Shown: positions 45,148 to 53,730 of the stretch, piece by piece
How positions within the stretch are numbered: position 1 is the first letter of the stretch
Layout: each line of letters starts with the position of its first letter
NCBI RefSeq assembly: GCF_003048615.2
Contig: NZ_CP049263.1
Span: forward strand, 372,001 to 436,000
DNA: 64,000 bases
Origin: Campylobacter concisus
GTDB lineage: Bacteria; Campylobacterota; Campylobacteria; Campylobacterales; Campylobacteraceae
Direction: 5' to 3'
Position numbers and translations under genes: made by a program
The notes under the pieces: generated by a model
Told to the model about the DNA's origin: nothing
What the model saw: only the letters and a program-made list of their open reading frames with translations
The model's database searches: none

Positions 45148-46398
45148 ATGCAAATCCCTATCGCTTATGGTAAAGATGACCATATAAATTTAAAAATAGA
45201 CGAAAAAAATCTGCTTGGTGTTTTTGATCCAAACAAGGTCGCTAAATTTGACGAAGCAGTGCTTATCGCAAAGGCTTTAGCAAATCCGATAAATCAAAAG
45301 AGCTTTGATGAGTTTATCGCTGGCGATGAAAAGATCGTTATCATCGTAAATGACGGCACAAGACCTACGCCAACTGCTAAAATTTTAAAGCAAATTTACC
45401 CAAAGCTTCGCGATAAAAATAAAATTTTCATCATCGCCACTGGCTGTCACAGAGAGGGCACGCTAGATGAATATAACATGATATTTTCTAAAGAAATTTA
45501 CCCAGAGATCAGAGCTAAAAACGAGGTTCACGACCACGACTCAAAGCACGATGAGATGGTCTTTTTAGGCGAGAGCAAAAACGGTACGCAGATGTATTTA
45601 AACAAGATCGTGGCTGAAGCTAAAAAAGTGATCGTCATAGGTTCAGTCGAACCCCACTATTTCGCAGGCTACACCGGCGGTAGAAAGGCCTTTTTGCCAG
45701 GCACTGCCTCATACGAAAGCATCACGCAAAACCACAAACTAGCACTTAGTCCTGACGCTCAGGCGCTGCGCCTTGAGGGCAACCCTGTGCATGAAGATAT
45801 GATCGATGCGATGAAAGTTCTTTCAAATATCGACGTATTTTCTATACAAACCGTGCTTGATAGCGAGCACGGCGTCTATTATGCGAGTGCTGGCGATCTG
45901 AACGATAGCTTTTATGACTGCGTAAAAAAGGCCGATGAGGTATTTTGCGTAAATATCCCACAAAAGGCTGACATCGTGATCTCTGTGGCACCATATCCTA
46001 TGGATGTCGATCTTTATCAGGCGCAAAAAGCCCTAGATAACGGCAAACTAGCGCTTGCAAAGGATGGAATTTTAATAATGGTCGCAAAATGCCGCACAGG
46101 CATTGGCCCAAAACCTTTCTTTGATCTTATGGCATCTGCCGATACGCCGAAAAAAGTGCTAGAAAAGATAAATTCTGGCTTTAAACTTGGCTATCACAAG
46201 GCTGCAAAAATGGCTGAAATTTCGCTCTGGGCGCAGACTTGGGCTGTGACTGATCTAAGCGATGATGAGATGAAAGCTGTGCATCTAAAGCCGTATCGCG
46301 ACCTACAAAAGGCTGTAGATGAGGCGCTAGCGCAAAAAGGCAAGGACGCAAAAATAATCATCTTGCCATTTGGCTCTATGACTGTGCCTAAGGTGTGA
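45148..46398 (+). CDS. larA: Lactate racemase, nickel-pincer enzyme
   Basis: Interconverts L- and D-lactate (or a related 2-hydroxyacid) using the covalently bound nickel-pincer nucleotide. The 416 residues have the LarA pattern VNDGTRPTPT, GCHREG (His101), EPHYFAGYTGGRKAF with His170 and Lys180, the lysine expected to carry the cofactor. Followed by larC, larE and larB, it makes a complete maturation operon. LarA relatives with other hydroxyacid substrates exist, so lactate is the likely but not proven substrate. Confidence 0.9.
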   Translation: MQIPIAYGKDDHINLKIDEKNLLGVFDPNKVAKFDEAVLIAKALANPINQKSFDEFIAGDEKIVIIVNDGTRPTPTAKILKQIYPKLRDKNKIFIIATGCHREGTLDEYNMIFSKEIYPEIRAKNEVHDHDSKHDEMVFLGESKNGTQMYLNKIVAEAKKVIVIGSVEPHYFAGYTGGRKAFLPGTASYESITQNHKLALSPDAQALRLEGNPVHEDMIDAMKVLSNIDVFSIQTVLDSEHGVYYASAGDLNDSFYDCVKKADEVFCVNIPQKADIVISVAPYPMDVDLYQAQKALDNGKLALAKDGILIMVAKCRTGIGPKPFFDLMASADTPKKVLEKINSGFKLGYHKAAKMAEISLWAQTWAVTDLSDDEMKAVHLKPYRDLQKAVDEALAQKGKDAKIIILPFGSMTVPKV

Positions 46399-47591
46399 GT
46401 TTGGCTAAAATTTTATACTATGACGCAAGCTCTGGCATTAGTGGCGATATGAATTTAGCCGCTCTTGTCGGGCTTGGAGTGGATTTTAGCTATCTTTGCT
46501 CTGAGCTAGAGAAGCTAAATTTGAGCGGAGAATTTTACTTAGAGCAAAAAAACGTAGTAAAAAACGGCATCGCTGCGACCAAAATCGACGTCGTGCTACT
46601 AAAATCGCAGCCTCACGCTAGAAGCTACGCTGATATCAAGCAAATTTTGGCTAGCTCAAATTTGAGCGAGATTTGCAAGAAAAAGGCCGCTGCGATATTT
46701 CACGTGATCGCTCAGGCTGAAGCAAAGGTGCATGCAGTTAGTATAGATGAGGTGCATTTTCACGAGGTTGGAGCGCTTGATAGTATAGTAGATGTCGTTG
46801 GAGCGGCGATCTGCTTTGAGTATTTATCAGAAAATTTTGGCATTACCAAAGTCGTCAGCTCAAAAATCGAGCTTGGCGGCGGCGTAGTAAAGTGTGACCA
46901 CGGCTATCTTAATGTCCCAGCGCCAGCGGTTTGTGAAATTTTAAAAGATGTGCCAGTTAGTCTTGGGCGAGCAAATTTTGAGATGACCACGCCAACAGGT
47001 GCTGCGATACTAAAAGCATGCGCAGATGAGTTTGTGGGTGAGATAAATTTCAAAATAGAAAAAGTAGCTTACGGAGCTGGCGAAAAAAATGCTCCAAATT
47101 TTGCAAATGCCCTTCGCGCGATGATCTGCGATGTGGATGAGAGCCAAAATTTAGTGCAAAAAATGATATCTACAAACATAGACGATATGGACGCAGAAAG
47201 CTTTGCCTTTGCATGTGAAATTTTACGTGAAAATGGCGCTCTAGACGTCTTTAGCCACTCTATATATATGAAAAAAGGACGCATCGGTTTTGAGCTAAGC
47301 GTCTTGTGCAAAAGTGAAGATGCGAAAAAGCTAAAAGAGCTTATATTTACGCATACGACGGCCATTGGCGTTCGTGAGATAGATGTCGTAAAAACCGAGC
47401 TAAAGCGAAAATTTGTAAGTGTTGAGACTAAATTTGGCGATATAAGACTAAAAATTTCAGGCGAGGATGAAAAGGCAAAGCCTGAATTTGACGAGTGTAA
47501 AAGCGCTGCACTTGCACATAAAACATCGATATTTCAGGTAAAAAAAGAAATTTTTAAAAAGTATGACGAAATTAGAAATTCTAAAAAATGA
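46395..47591 (+). CDS. larC: Nickel-pincer cofactor nickel insertase/cyclometallase
   Basis: 398 residues. The N-terminus YYDASSGISGDMNLAALVGLGVD is the LarC signature, followed by HAVSIDEVHFHEVGALDSIVDVVGAA and a C-terminal STNIDDMDAE domain. It inserts nickel into the dithio-pyridinium mononucleotide in a CTP-dependent reaction in the characterised homologue. GTG start overlapping the larA stop. In some lactobacilli larC is split by a programmed frameshift; here it is one frame. Confidence 0.92.
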   Translation: MSLAKILYYDASSGISGDMNLAALVGLGVDFSYLCSELEKLNLSGEFYLEQKNVVKNGIAATKIDVVLLKSQPHARSYADIKQILASSNLSEICKKKAAAIFHVIAQAEAKVHAVSIDEVHFHEVGALDSIVDVVGAAICFEYLSENFGITKVVSSKIELGGGVVKCDHGYLNVPAPAVCEILKDVPVSLGRANFEMTTPTGAAILKACADEFVGEINFKIEKVAYGAGEKNAPNFANALRAMICDVDESQNLVQKMISTNIDDMDAESFAFACEILRENGALDVFSHSIYMKKGRIGFELSVLCKSEDAKKLKELIFTHTTAIGVREIDVVKTELKRKFVSVETKFGDIRLKISGEDEKAKPEFDECKSAALAHKTSIFQVKKEIFKKYDEIRNSKK

Positions 47592-48336
47592 TATAAAAAA
47601 GCTAGGAAATTTAGCCGTTGCATTTAGCGGCGGCGTGGATAGCTCACTACTGCTAAAGGTTGCTGCGGACGTGCTTGGCGAAAATGTGCTAGCACTCACG
47701 GTAAAATCGCCCTATATGTCTTTGCGCGAGATAGATGAGGCGGTAGAATTTGCTAAATTTTATGGCATCAGGCACGAGGTATTTGAGGTAGGCATCGCTG
47801 ATGAGATAAAGCTCAATCCGCAAAATCGCTGTTATCTTTGCAAAAAAGCAGTTTTTTCAAGGCTTCTTGCTCGTGTAAAAGAGCTTGGATTTACAAATTT
47901 GGCTGACGGCACAAACAAAGACGATCTTGGCGAATATCGCCCAGGTTTAAAGGCAAAAGAGGAGCTTGGTGTGCTTTCGCCTCTAATAAATTTACGCAAA
48001 TTTGAGATACGCGAGCTCTCACGTGAGCTAAATTTAGCAACAGCAGACAAGCCAAGCTACGCATGCTTGCTAACTCGTTTGCCGCATGAAAAAGAGATAA
48101 GTGTGAGCGATCTAAATTTAGTAGAGGCGGCTGAAAATTTACTGATAAAAAGCGGCTACGCAAATGTGCGAGCAAGGCTTGATGATAAAAAAATGAAACT
48201 GCAAATGCCGTTTTCTAGCATGCAAAGCTTTTTAGACGACGTGAAATTTAAGTCTATCGTTAAGGAGCTAGTTGCACTTGGCGCGGCAGAGGTGACGCTT
48301 GATCTAAAGGGGCTTAGAGAGGATGTTTTGGCATGA
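47563..48336 (+). CDS. larE: Pyridinium-3,5-biscarboxylate sulfur transferase
   Basis: 257 residues with the PP-loop SGGVDSS (22-28) that adenylates the substrate. Cys168 (KPSYACLLTR) aligns with the cysteine that is sacrificed for its sulfur in Lactobacillus LarE. Two more cysteines, Cys90 and Cys93 (NRCYLCKK), give the three-cysteine pattern of LarE enzymes that hold an iron-sulfur cluster and can turn over. Overlaps larC by 29 bases and larB by 4. Confidence 0.9.
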   Translation: MTKLEILKNDIKKLGNLAVAFSGGVDSSLLLKVAADVLGENVLALTVKSPYMSLREIDEAVEFAKFYGIRHEVFEVGIADEIKLNPQNRCYLCKKAVFSRLLARVKELGFTNLADGTNKDDLGEYRPGLKAKEELGVLSPLINLRKFEIRELSRELNLATADKPSYACLLTRLPHEKEISVSDLNLVEAAENLLIKSGYANVRARLDDKKMKLQMPFSSMQSFLDDVKFKSIVKELVALGAAEVTLDLKGLREDVLA

Positions 48337-49079
48337 GCGAGGCTGAAATTTTAGAATTTATCGCCAGTATAAAAAATGGCAAGATGAGCGAGCAAGATGC
48401 GCTAAAGTATCTAAAAAACTATCCATTTAATGACATCGGATGTGCTAAGATCGACACTCAGCGTGCTTTACGAAATGGTACTGGTGAGGTGATATATGGG
48501 GCAAATAAAACAGATGATGAAATTTTGCAAATTGCTAGTGCGATCGGCGAAAAAAATGAAAATATTCTAATCACAAGAACAAATGAGAATGTTTTTGAAC
48601 GCATACGTGAGATCTTTCCGCAGGCAGATTTTAATGCTCGTGGCAGGGTGATTAGCGTCAAATTTAAAGAACTAGCACCCACAAAAAGCTACATCTCGAT
48701 AGTCTCTGCCGGAACTGCCGATGGTGCAGTCGTGGAGGAGGCCTATGAGACGGCAAAATTCTTAGGCAACGATGTGAGAAAATTTACCGATGTTGGTGTG
48801 GCAGGACTACATAGGCTGGTCGCAAAGCTCGATGAGATACGTGGTGCAAAGGTCGTCATCGCCGTTGCTGGTATGGAGGGCGCGCTAGCTAGCGTGTTAG
48901 CAGGCCTTGTAAGCTCTCTAGTGATCGCAGTGCCTACCAGCGTGGGATATGGGGCAAATTTTGGCGGAGTTGCGGCACTGCTAGCCATGCTAAATAGCTG
49001 TGCAAACGGCGTCAGCGTCGTAAATATCGACAACGGATACGGTGCTGCGTATAACGCTAGCCTGATAAATCATCTATAA
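48333..49079 (+). CDS. larB: Nicotinate adenine dinucleotide carboxylase/hydrolase LarB
   Basis: First enzyme of nickel-pincer synthesis; carboxylates NaAD and releases AMP. The 248 residues have a helical N-terminus with ARxNR-like TQRALRNGTGEVIYGANKT and a PurE-like C-terminal domain with SAGTADGAVVEEA, GVAGLHRL, AGMEGALASVLAGL and VPTSVGYGANFGG. Last of the four lar genes. Confidence 0.93.
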   Translation: MSEAEILEFIASIKNGKMSEQDALKYLKNYPFNDIGCAKIDTQRALRNGTGEVIYGANKTDDEILQIASAIGEKNENILITRTNENVFERIREIFPQADFNARGRVISVKFKELAPTKSYISIVSAGTADGAVVEEAYETAKFLGNDVRKFTDVGVAGLHRLVAKLDEIRGAKVVIAVAGMEGALASVLAGLVSSLVIAVPTSVGYGANFGGVAALLAMLNSCANGVSVVNIDNGYGAAYNASLINHL

Positions 49080-49130
49080 ATTTATGCTTGCGTAGCGGCG
49101 GATAAATGAGCTAAATTTAAGGAAAAAACG

Positions 49131-49547
49131 TTGCAAGAGATAAATTTAGGCGATCAAATAAAAACGCAAAGACAAAGCGTACGAACAAGACTAGCCTTTT
49201 TAGTCGCGGCTGGCGTGATCTTGGCGGTCGAAATTTACATCGCAGTTTGCGTAAAGGGCGGCTTCGTGCGCCATTATCTGGGCGATGTTTTGGCGGTTAT
49301 CTTGCTTTACGCGTTTGTGAGAGCTATATTTAGCGCGCCGCCATCAAATTTAGCGCTTAAAATTTTTGCCTTTGCGGCAGCTTTGGAACTTGTGCAGTAT
49401 TTTGGCGTCGTGCAAATTCTAGGCGTAGAAAATAAAATTTTAAAAGTAATAATCGGCGGAACGTTTGATCTTACCGATCTACTCTGCTACGCGGCTGGCT
49501 GTATTATAAATTATATGCTATTAGAAAAGCACCAAACCATATTTTAA
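49131..49547 (+). CDS. DUF2809-family membrane protein
   Basis: 138 residues with four predicted helices (about 21-42, 47-66, 77-95 and 113-131). RHYLGDVLAVILLYAFVR and GGTFDLTDLLCYAAGC are the family motifs. TTG start with AAGGA upstream, 52 bases after larB, so it may be co-transcribed with the lar operon. Function of the family is unknown. Confidence 0.8.
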   Translation: MQEINLGDQIKTQRQSVRTRLAFLVAAGVILAVEIYIAVCVKGGFVRHYLGDVLAVILLYAFVRAIFSAPPSNLALKIFAFAAALELVQYFGVVQILGVENKILKVIIGGTFDLTDLLCYAAGCIINYMLLEKHQTIF

Positions 49548-49628
49548 GCAAAATCCTCATTGTGTGAAAATTGACTTTTTATAACAAAATTTTATACAAT
49601 CGTTATACAAAATTTATAAGGAGATAAG

Positions 49629-50153
49629 ATGAAAAAACTACTTACAGTGGTGTTATTTTTAAACATAGCATTGTATGGGCAAACCGAACTTACAATCGCA
49701 ACAAAAGAGTGTTTAAAAAAGGCAAGTAATACGCAAGATATTGAGGAATGCATAAGTGCAAATCAGCCAAAAACAGAGGTACAAGAAATAATAGAAAATT
49801 TAAAGAAAAAAACACCAGCTTGTAAAGGAATTAGTACATTAGATATGGAGGAGTGTGCGTCAATAGAGGAAAAGGTTTATGATGAAATTTTAAATAAAGA
49901 ATATAAAGAAGCAATGAATGGTTTAAAAGTACAAAAAATTAAAAATAATCTAAAAGATGCTCAACGTAAATGGATAGCATATAGAGATGCTAAGTGTATC
50001 GCAGAACATCCTCTACCTATGTACAATAATACTGAAACTCTTGGACATTCATATTGTCTTATAAACACCATTAAACAAAGAGCAGAAGAGTTAGCAAATA
50101 TAGTAGAAAATTTAGAATACTACAACCGATTTACTTTTTTAGACAAAGAGTAA
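49629..50153 (+). CDS. LprI/DUF1311-like periplasmic protein
   Basis: 174 residues with an N-terminal signal peptide (LLTVVLFLNIALYG) and seven cysteines. The C-terminal half (about 72-165) shows the LprI N-terminal-domain pattern: CASIEEKVYDEILNKEYKEAM, LKDAQRKWIAYRDAKC. In Mycobacterium LprI inhibits lysozyme; other members are uncharacterised. AAGGAG site, and a duplicated TTATACAA (49591 and 49602) upstream. Codon use is more AT-rich than in the lar genes. Confidence 0.8.
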   Translation: MKKLLTVVLFLNIALYGQTELTIATKECLKKASNTQDIEECISANQPKTEVQEIIENLKKKTPACKGISTLDMEECASIEEKVYDEILNKEYKEAMNGLKVQKIKNNLKDAQRKWIAYRDAKCIAEHPLPMYNNTETLGHSYCLINTIKQRAEELANIVENLEYYNRFTFLDKE

Positions 50154-50332
50154 AAATAAATATTTTAATTACATAGAGAAAAGGAGCTATTGTCTCTCTT
50201 AAATATCTAAATAAGCTAATTAGATTTATGAAAATGCATTAAAATTATTAGATTATAAATTGTACTCCATAAAATAAATAGCTTTTTGATAAAATTTTAT
50301 ATAACTTGCTTGTTAAGGCTTAAGGAGTTGAA

Positions 50333-51232
50333 ATGGATAAACAAAAAGCTGTGCAAAAGATGACTGAGGTCATGGCGAAATTCGTCGGCTACACGGGCAA
50401 AGTGCTGCCTGATGACGTGACTGCGAAGCTACTTGAGCTTAGCGAGCGTGAGACGCAGCCGCTGGCAAAGGAGATCTATAAAACGATGTTTGAAAACCAG
50501 CGCCTTGCAAAGGAGTTAAACCGCCCGTCCTGTCAGGATACTGGAGTGATCCAGTTTTTTGTAAGATGTGGCGCAAATTTTCCGCTTATCGGCGAGCTTG
50601 AAGAGCTACTGCGAGAAGCAGTACTACAGGCTACTCGTGAAGCTCCGCTGCGCCATAACAGCGTCGAGACATTTGACGAGTATAACACAGGCAAAAATGT
50701 CGGCAAGGGCACGCCGAGCGTGTTTTGGGAGATCGTGCCAAATAGCAGTGAGTGCGAGATACACACCTATATGGCAGGTGGTGGCTGCAGCCTGCCTGGC
50801 AAAGCGACCGTTTTGATGCCTGGCATGGGCTATGAGGGCGTCGTTAAATTCGTCATGGATATAATGACCAGCTACGGCATAAACGCCTGTCCGCCGCTAC
50901 TAGTGGGTGTTGGCGTGGGCACTTCGATCGACGTGGCATCTTTGCTTTCTAAAAAGGCGCTTATGAGGCCTTTGGGCTCTAAAAATCAAAACGAACGAGC
51001 CGCACTAACCGAAAAATTGCTAGAAGATGGCATAAATAAAATCGGCCTTGGCCCACAAGGCATGAGCGGTGCAAGCTCTGTGATGGGCGTGCATATAGAA
51101 AACTGCGCCCGCCATCCAAGCGTAATCGCCGTTGCTGTAAATGTGGGGTGTTGGTCGCACCGCAAAGGGCACATCGTTTGGTATGCGGATCTAAATTTCG
51201 ACGTAAAATCGCATAAGGAGTTCGCGCTATGA
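50333..51232 (+). CDS. ttdA: L(+)-tartrate dehydratase / class I fumarase, alpha subunit
   Basis: Iron-sulfur hydro-lyase subunit, 299 residues, close to E. coli TtdA length (about 300). Cluster-binding cysteines are expected in [24 protein letters not shown] and [11 protein letters not shown]. It works with the beta subunit encoded next to it. The two-subunit form serves as tartrate dehydratase in E. coli and as fumarase in some anaerobes; the reaction here could be either. Confidence 0.9.
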   Translation: MDKQKAVQKMTEVMAKFVGYTGKVLPDDVTAKLLELSERETQPLAKEIYKTMFENQRLAKELNRPSCQDTGVIQFFVRCGANFPLIGELEELLREAVLQATREAPLRHNSVETFDEYNTGKNVGKGTPSVFWEIVPNSSECEIHTYMAGGGCSLPGKATVLMPGMGYEGVVKFVMDIMTSYGINACPPLLVGVGVGTSIDVASLLSKKALMRPLGSKNQNERAALTEKLLEDGINKIGLGPQGMSGASSVMGVHIENCARHPSVIAVAVNVGCWSHRKGHIVWYADLNFDVKSHKEFAL

Positions 51233-51840
51233 GTAAGAAAATTTTAACCACGCCAATAAGCGCCGAGGATCTTTTAAATATCAAAATCGGCGACGTGATC
51301 TATCTAACTGGACACATCGTCACTTGCCGCGACGTGCCGCATAGACGCGTAGTAGAGGAGGGTAAGGAGCTGCCACTAGATATCAAAGGTGGTGCGATCT
51401 TGCACGCAGGGCCGATCATCAGAAAAACTGGCGAAAAAAGTTTTGAGATGGTCTCAGTAGGACCTACAACTAGCATGAGAATGGAGAAATTTGAGCGAGA
51501 ATTCATCGCAAAAACTGGCGTTCGTCTCATTGTGGGCAAAGGCGGTATGGGTGAGGGCACGATGAGTGGTTGCAGGGAGTTTGGCGCTATTCACTGCGTA
51601 TTTCCAGCAGGCTGTGCGGTGGTGGCCGCAACGCAGGTTGAAGAGATAGAGAGTGCCGACTGGATGGAGCTTGGCATGCCAGAGACTCTTTGGAAGTGCC
51701 GCGTCAAGGAGTTTGGCCCGTTAATAGTCTCGATAGATGCGCATGGAAACAATCTTTTTGAGCAAAATAAGGTCAAATTTAACGAGAAAAAGGACGAGGC
51801 ATTAGCTGAAATTTTACCGCAGGTAGGGTTTATAAAGTAG
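51229..51840 (+). CDS. ttdB: L(+)-tartrate dehydratase / class I fumarase, beta subunit
   Basis: 203 residues, closely resembling Ttd[76 protein letters not shown] and [15 protein letters not shown]. It overlaps ttdA by 4 bases. No tartrate transporter or LysR regulator is adjacent, but a Dcu-type carrier lies 9 kb downstream. Confidence 0.92.
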   Translation: MSKKILTTPISAEDLLNIKIGDVIYLTGHIVTCRDVPHRRVVEEGKELPLDIKGGAILHAGPIIRKTGEKSFEMVSVGPTTSMRMEKFEREFIAKTGVRLIVGKGGMGEGTMSGCREFGAIHCVFPAGCAVVAATQVEEIESADWMELGMPETLWKCRVKEFGPLIVSIDAHGNNLFEQNKVKFNEKKDEALAEILPQVGFIK

Positions 51841-51890
51841 ATAAATTTAGGCTTGATAGCTTATAAATGCGCTTTAAAATTTACGTTAAT

Positions 51891-52550
51891 TTAAAGAGCA
51901 TTATTTATCGCTGCTTCTAAAATCTCTCTAGTTTTTGCTGTGTGCTCGGCACTAAGTTCTACTAGTTTTTCTAAATCTTTATTTTTGTAAGCTTCAAGTA
52001 TTTCTCTATGCTCGGTATTTGATAGCTCGATATGCTCTTTTTTATACATCAAAGATATTGAAACATAAGGGATGGCTGATGATATTAAATTTTCTACGAT
52101 AGCAAATGTTCTGCCACCTGTCTCACTCTCCCAAAAACACCTATGAAATTCACTATTTAATATCGCCCACTCATTTAAATCTTTGCATTGTTCTATCTTT
52201 TTTTGAATGTTTGATGCTTTTTTATAACATTCATCGCTATATTTGCTAAATCCATCTCTTATTAGCTTGGATTCTAGTAAAATTCTTAAATCATAAATTT
52301 CTTTGGCATCTTTATAGCAAAGTCCTTTGACGATCGCACCTTTATAAGAGTCAAAGCTTATCAGCCCTTCTGTGGTAAGAATTTTTAAAGCTTCTCTTAC
52401 TGGTGTTTGACTGACATTAAATTTTTTTGAAATTTCATTTTGTGTAAGCCTAGTTCCGGACTTTATTTTGCCATTTAGTATCTCTTGGCTTAGGCTGTGG
52501 ACGATAAATTCTGTTGTGGTCATGGGGCGGCCTGAACTGCTATATGTCAT
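51891..52550 (-). CDS. GntR-family regulator, FCD subfamily
   Basis: 219 residues. An N-terminal winged helix (about 10-75; VHSLSQEILNGKIKSGTRLT and VSQTPVREALKILTTEGLI, the GntR signature) and a C-terminal all-helical FCD effector domain with metal/acid-binding residues in DLRILLESKL, SEFHRCFWE and TEHREILEAY. It lies downstream of the asparaginase gene on the same strand, with its own -10 (TATAAT, minus strand, 52579-52584). Control of the asparaginase and divergent transporter in response to an amino or dicarboxylic acid is inferred from position. Confidence 0.92.
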   Translation of the reverse strand: MTYSSSGRPMTTTEFIVHSLSQEILNGKIKSGTRLTQNEISKKFNVSQTPVREALKILTTEGLISFDSYKGAIVKGLCYKDAKEIYDLRILLESKLIRDGFSKYSDECYKKASNIQKKIEQCKDLNEWAILNSEFHRCFWESETGGRTFAIVENLISSAIPYVSISLMYKKEHIELSNTEHREILEAYKNKDLEKLVELSAEHTAKTREILEAAINNAL

Positions 52551-52622
52551 TTACGTAGATCTCCCTTTTTTTGAGAATATTATACATAAAAATGACATAT
52601 TGGTAGTCTAGGCACTAAAGAT

Positions 52623-53600
52623 CTAAAAATTTTCAAATTCGTTCTTTATCTCTTTTAATGAGATTTTATTGGCTAGCAAAATTATTAAGAGCAATCTTGC
52701 TTTAACTGCCGGTAGCCATCCTGACATTATACATTTGTTATTTTGCAGGTCTATCTCTGAGCCTTTATATCCGTAGGTTTTTGTAGCGCACATTCCACTG
52801 CCAGTTTTAGACGAGACTATGACTGGTATTTTTAGTTTTTCTATCTCATCCATCATATCAAACGAGACGTGACCTGCGCCAAAGCCGTCTATAACCATGC
52901 CTTCAAATTTAGACTCGCCTATAAGTTTGATAATTGAGCCGTCATTGTCCAGATAGCTTTGAACAATGGCTATTTTTGGAAGAGGCTTGTCTGGTAATGG
53001 GTAAATTTTTCTCTTTACGGCACAAGTTATATATTTAGCCTCTCTTTCGACCACCATCCCCTGAACTCCGGCGTTTACAGATATGAAAGTTTGTAATGAG
53101 AAAGTGTTGCTTTTATGCACCCATTTAGCACTATGAATGGTATCGTTTAGTACTACTAGGACGCCTCTATTTCTACTCTCATCATCAAGTGCTGTAATGA
53201 CAGAAGCATATATATTTCCAGCTCCGTCAGCACTAATATCATCAGCATTTCTCATAGCCCCAGTCATTACCAGTGGAGCTTCCTCATCCCATATTAAATT
53301 TAAAAAAAATGAGCTCTCCTCTAAAGTATCGGTTCCTTGCGTTATCACGACACCCTTTGCACCATTTTTTATTTGTTCTTTTGCCCATTTGTAAACTGAG
53401 ATTATGTCGTTTAGTTTCAAACTACCACTCGGTAAAGCCAGGATGGTTTGAGCATGTATTGTAGCCATATCTTTTAATACAGGAACTGCTGCGATCAAAT
53501 CATCAGCACTAAAACTAGGCTTTACGCCACCTTTTTTACCTCCTGCGCTCATGCATATAGTTCCACCCAATGCACCGATTGAAATCTTAGGTTTTGACAT
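52623..53600 (-). CDS. L-asparaginase family amidohydrolase
   Basis: 325 residues. Both catalytic threonine motifs are present: ALGGTICMSAGG near the start and ITQGTDTLEESSFFL (about 85-97). LVMTGAMRNADDISADGAGN and DGFGAGHVS complete the family pattern. No signal peptide is visible, so it should be cytoplasmic, unlike the periplasmic AnsB of many proteobacteria. It converts asparagine (or glutamine) to the acid plus ammonia. Divergent from a transporter gene. Confidence 0.92.
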   Translation of the reverse strand: MSKPKISIGALGGTICMSAGGKKGGVKPSFSADDLIAAVPVLKDMATIHAQTILALPSGSLKLNDIISVYKWAKEQIKNGAKGVVITQGTDTLEESSFFLNLIWDEEAPLVMTGAMRNADDISADGAGNIYASVITALDDESRNRGVLVVLNDTIHSAKWVHKSNTFSLQTFISVNAGVQGMVVEREAKYITCAVKRKIYPLPDKPLPKIAIVQSYLDNDGSIIKLIGESKFEGMVIDGFGAGHVSFDMMDEIEKLKIPVIVSSKTGSGMCATKTYGYKGSEIDLQNNKCIMSGWLPAVKARLLLIILLANKISLKEIKNEFENF

Positions 53601-53659
53601 TTTTTCTCCTTTCTCCTTTATGTTTACAAAATTGTACCACTTTTTTAAAGATATATCAA

Positions 53660-53675
53660 ATATTATATATAATAT
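53660..53675. promoter_or_regulatory. Perfect AT palindrome in the asparaginase/transporter divergent promoter
   Basis: ATATTATATATAATAT, a perfect 16-base palindrome, sits between the two divergent genes, 15 bases before TATAAT at 53690-53695 (likely -10 of the transporter). It is a candidate site for the nearby GntR regulator, but a palindrome of only A and T can arise by chance in this DNA. Confidence 0.35.
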
Positions 53676-53730
53676 ATTAAAAAAGACGCTATAATGCTAT
53701 AAAAAATTTATTATGAAAGGAGAGAAAAAG

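Noticed and set aside
47563-48336. Asparagine synthase or NAD synthase (because of the PP-loop)
   Set aside because: Position between larC and larB and the conserved cysteine pattern fit LarE.
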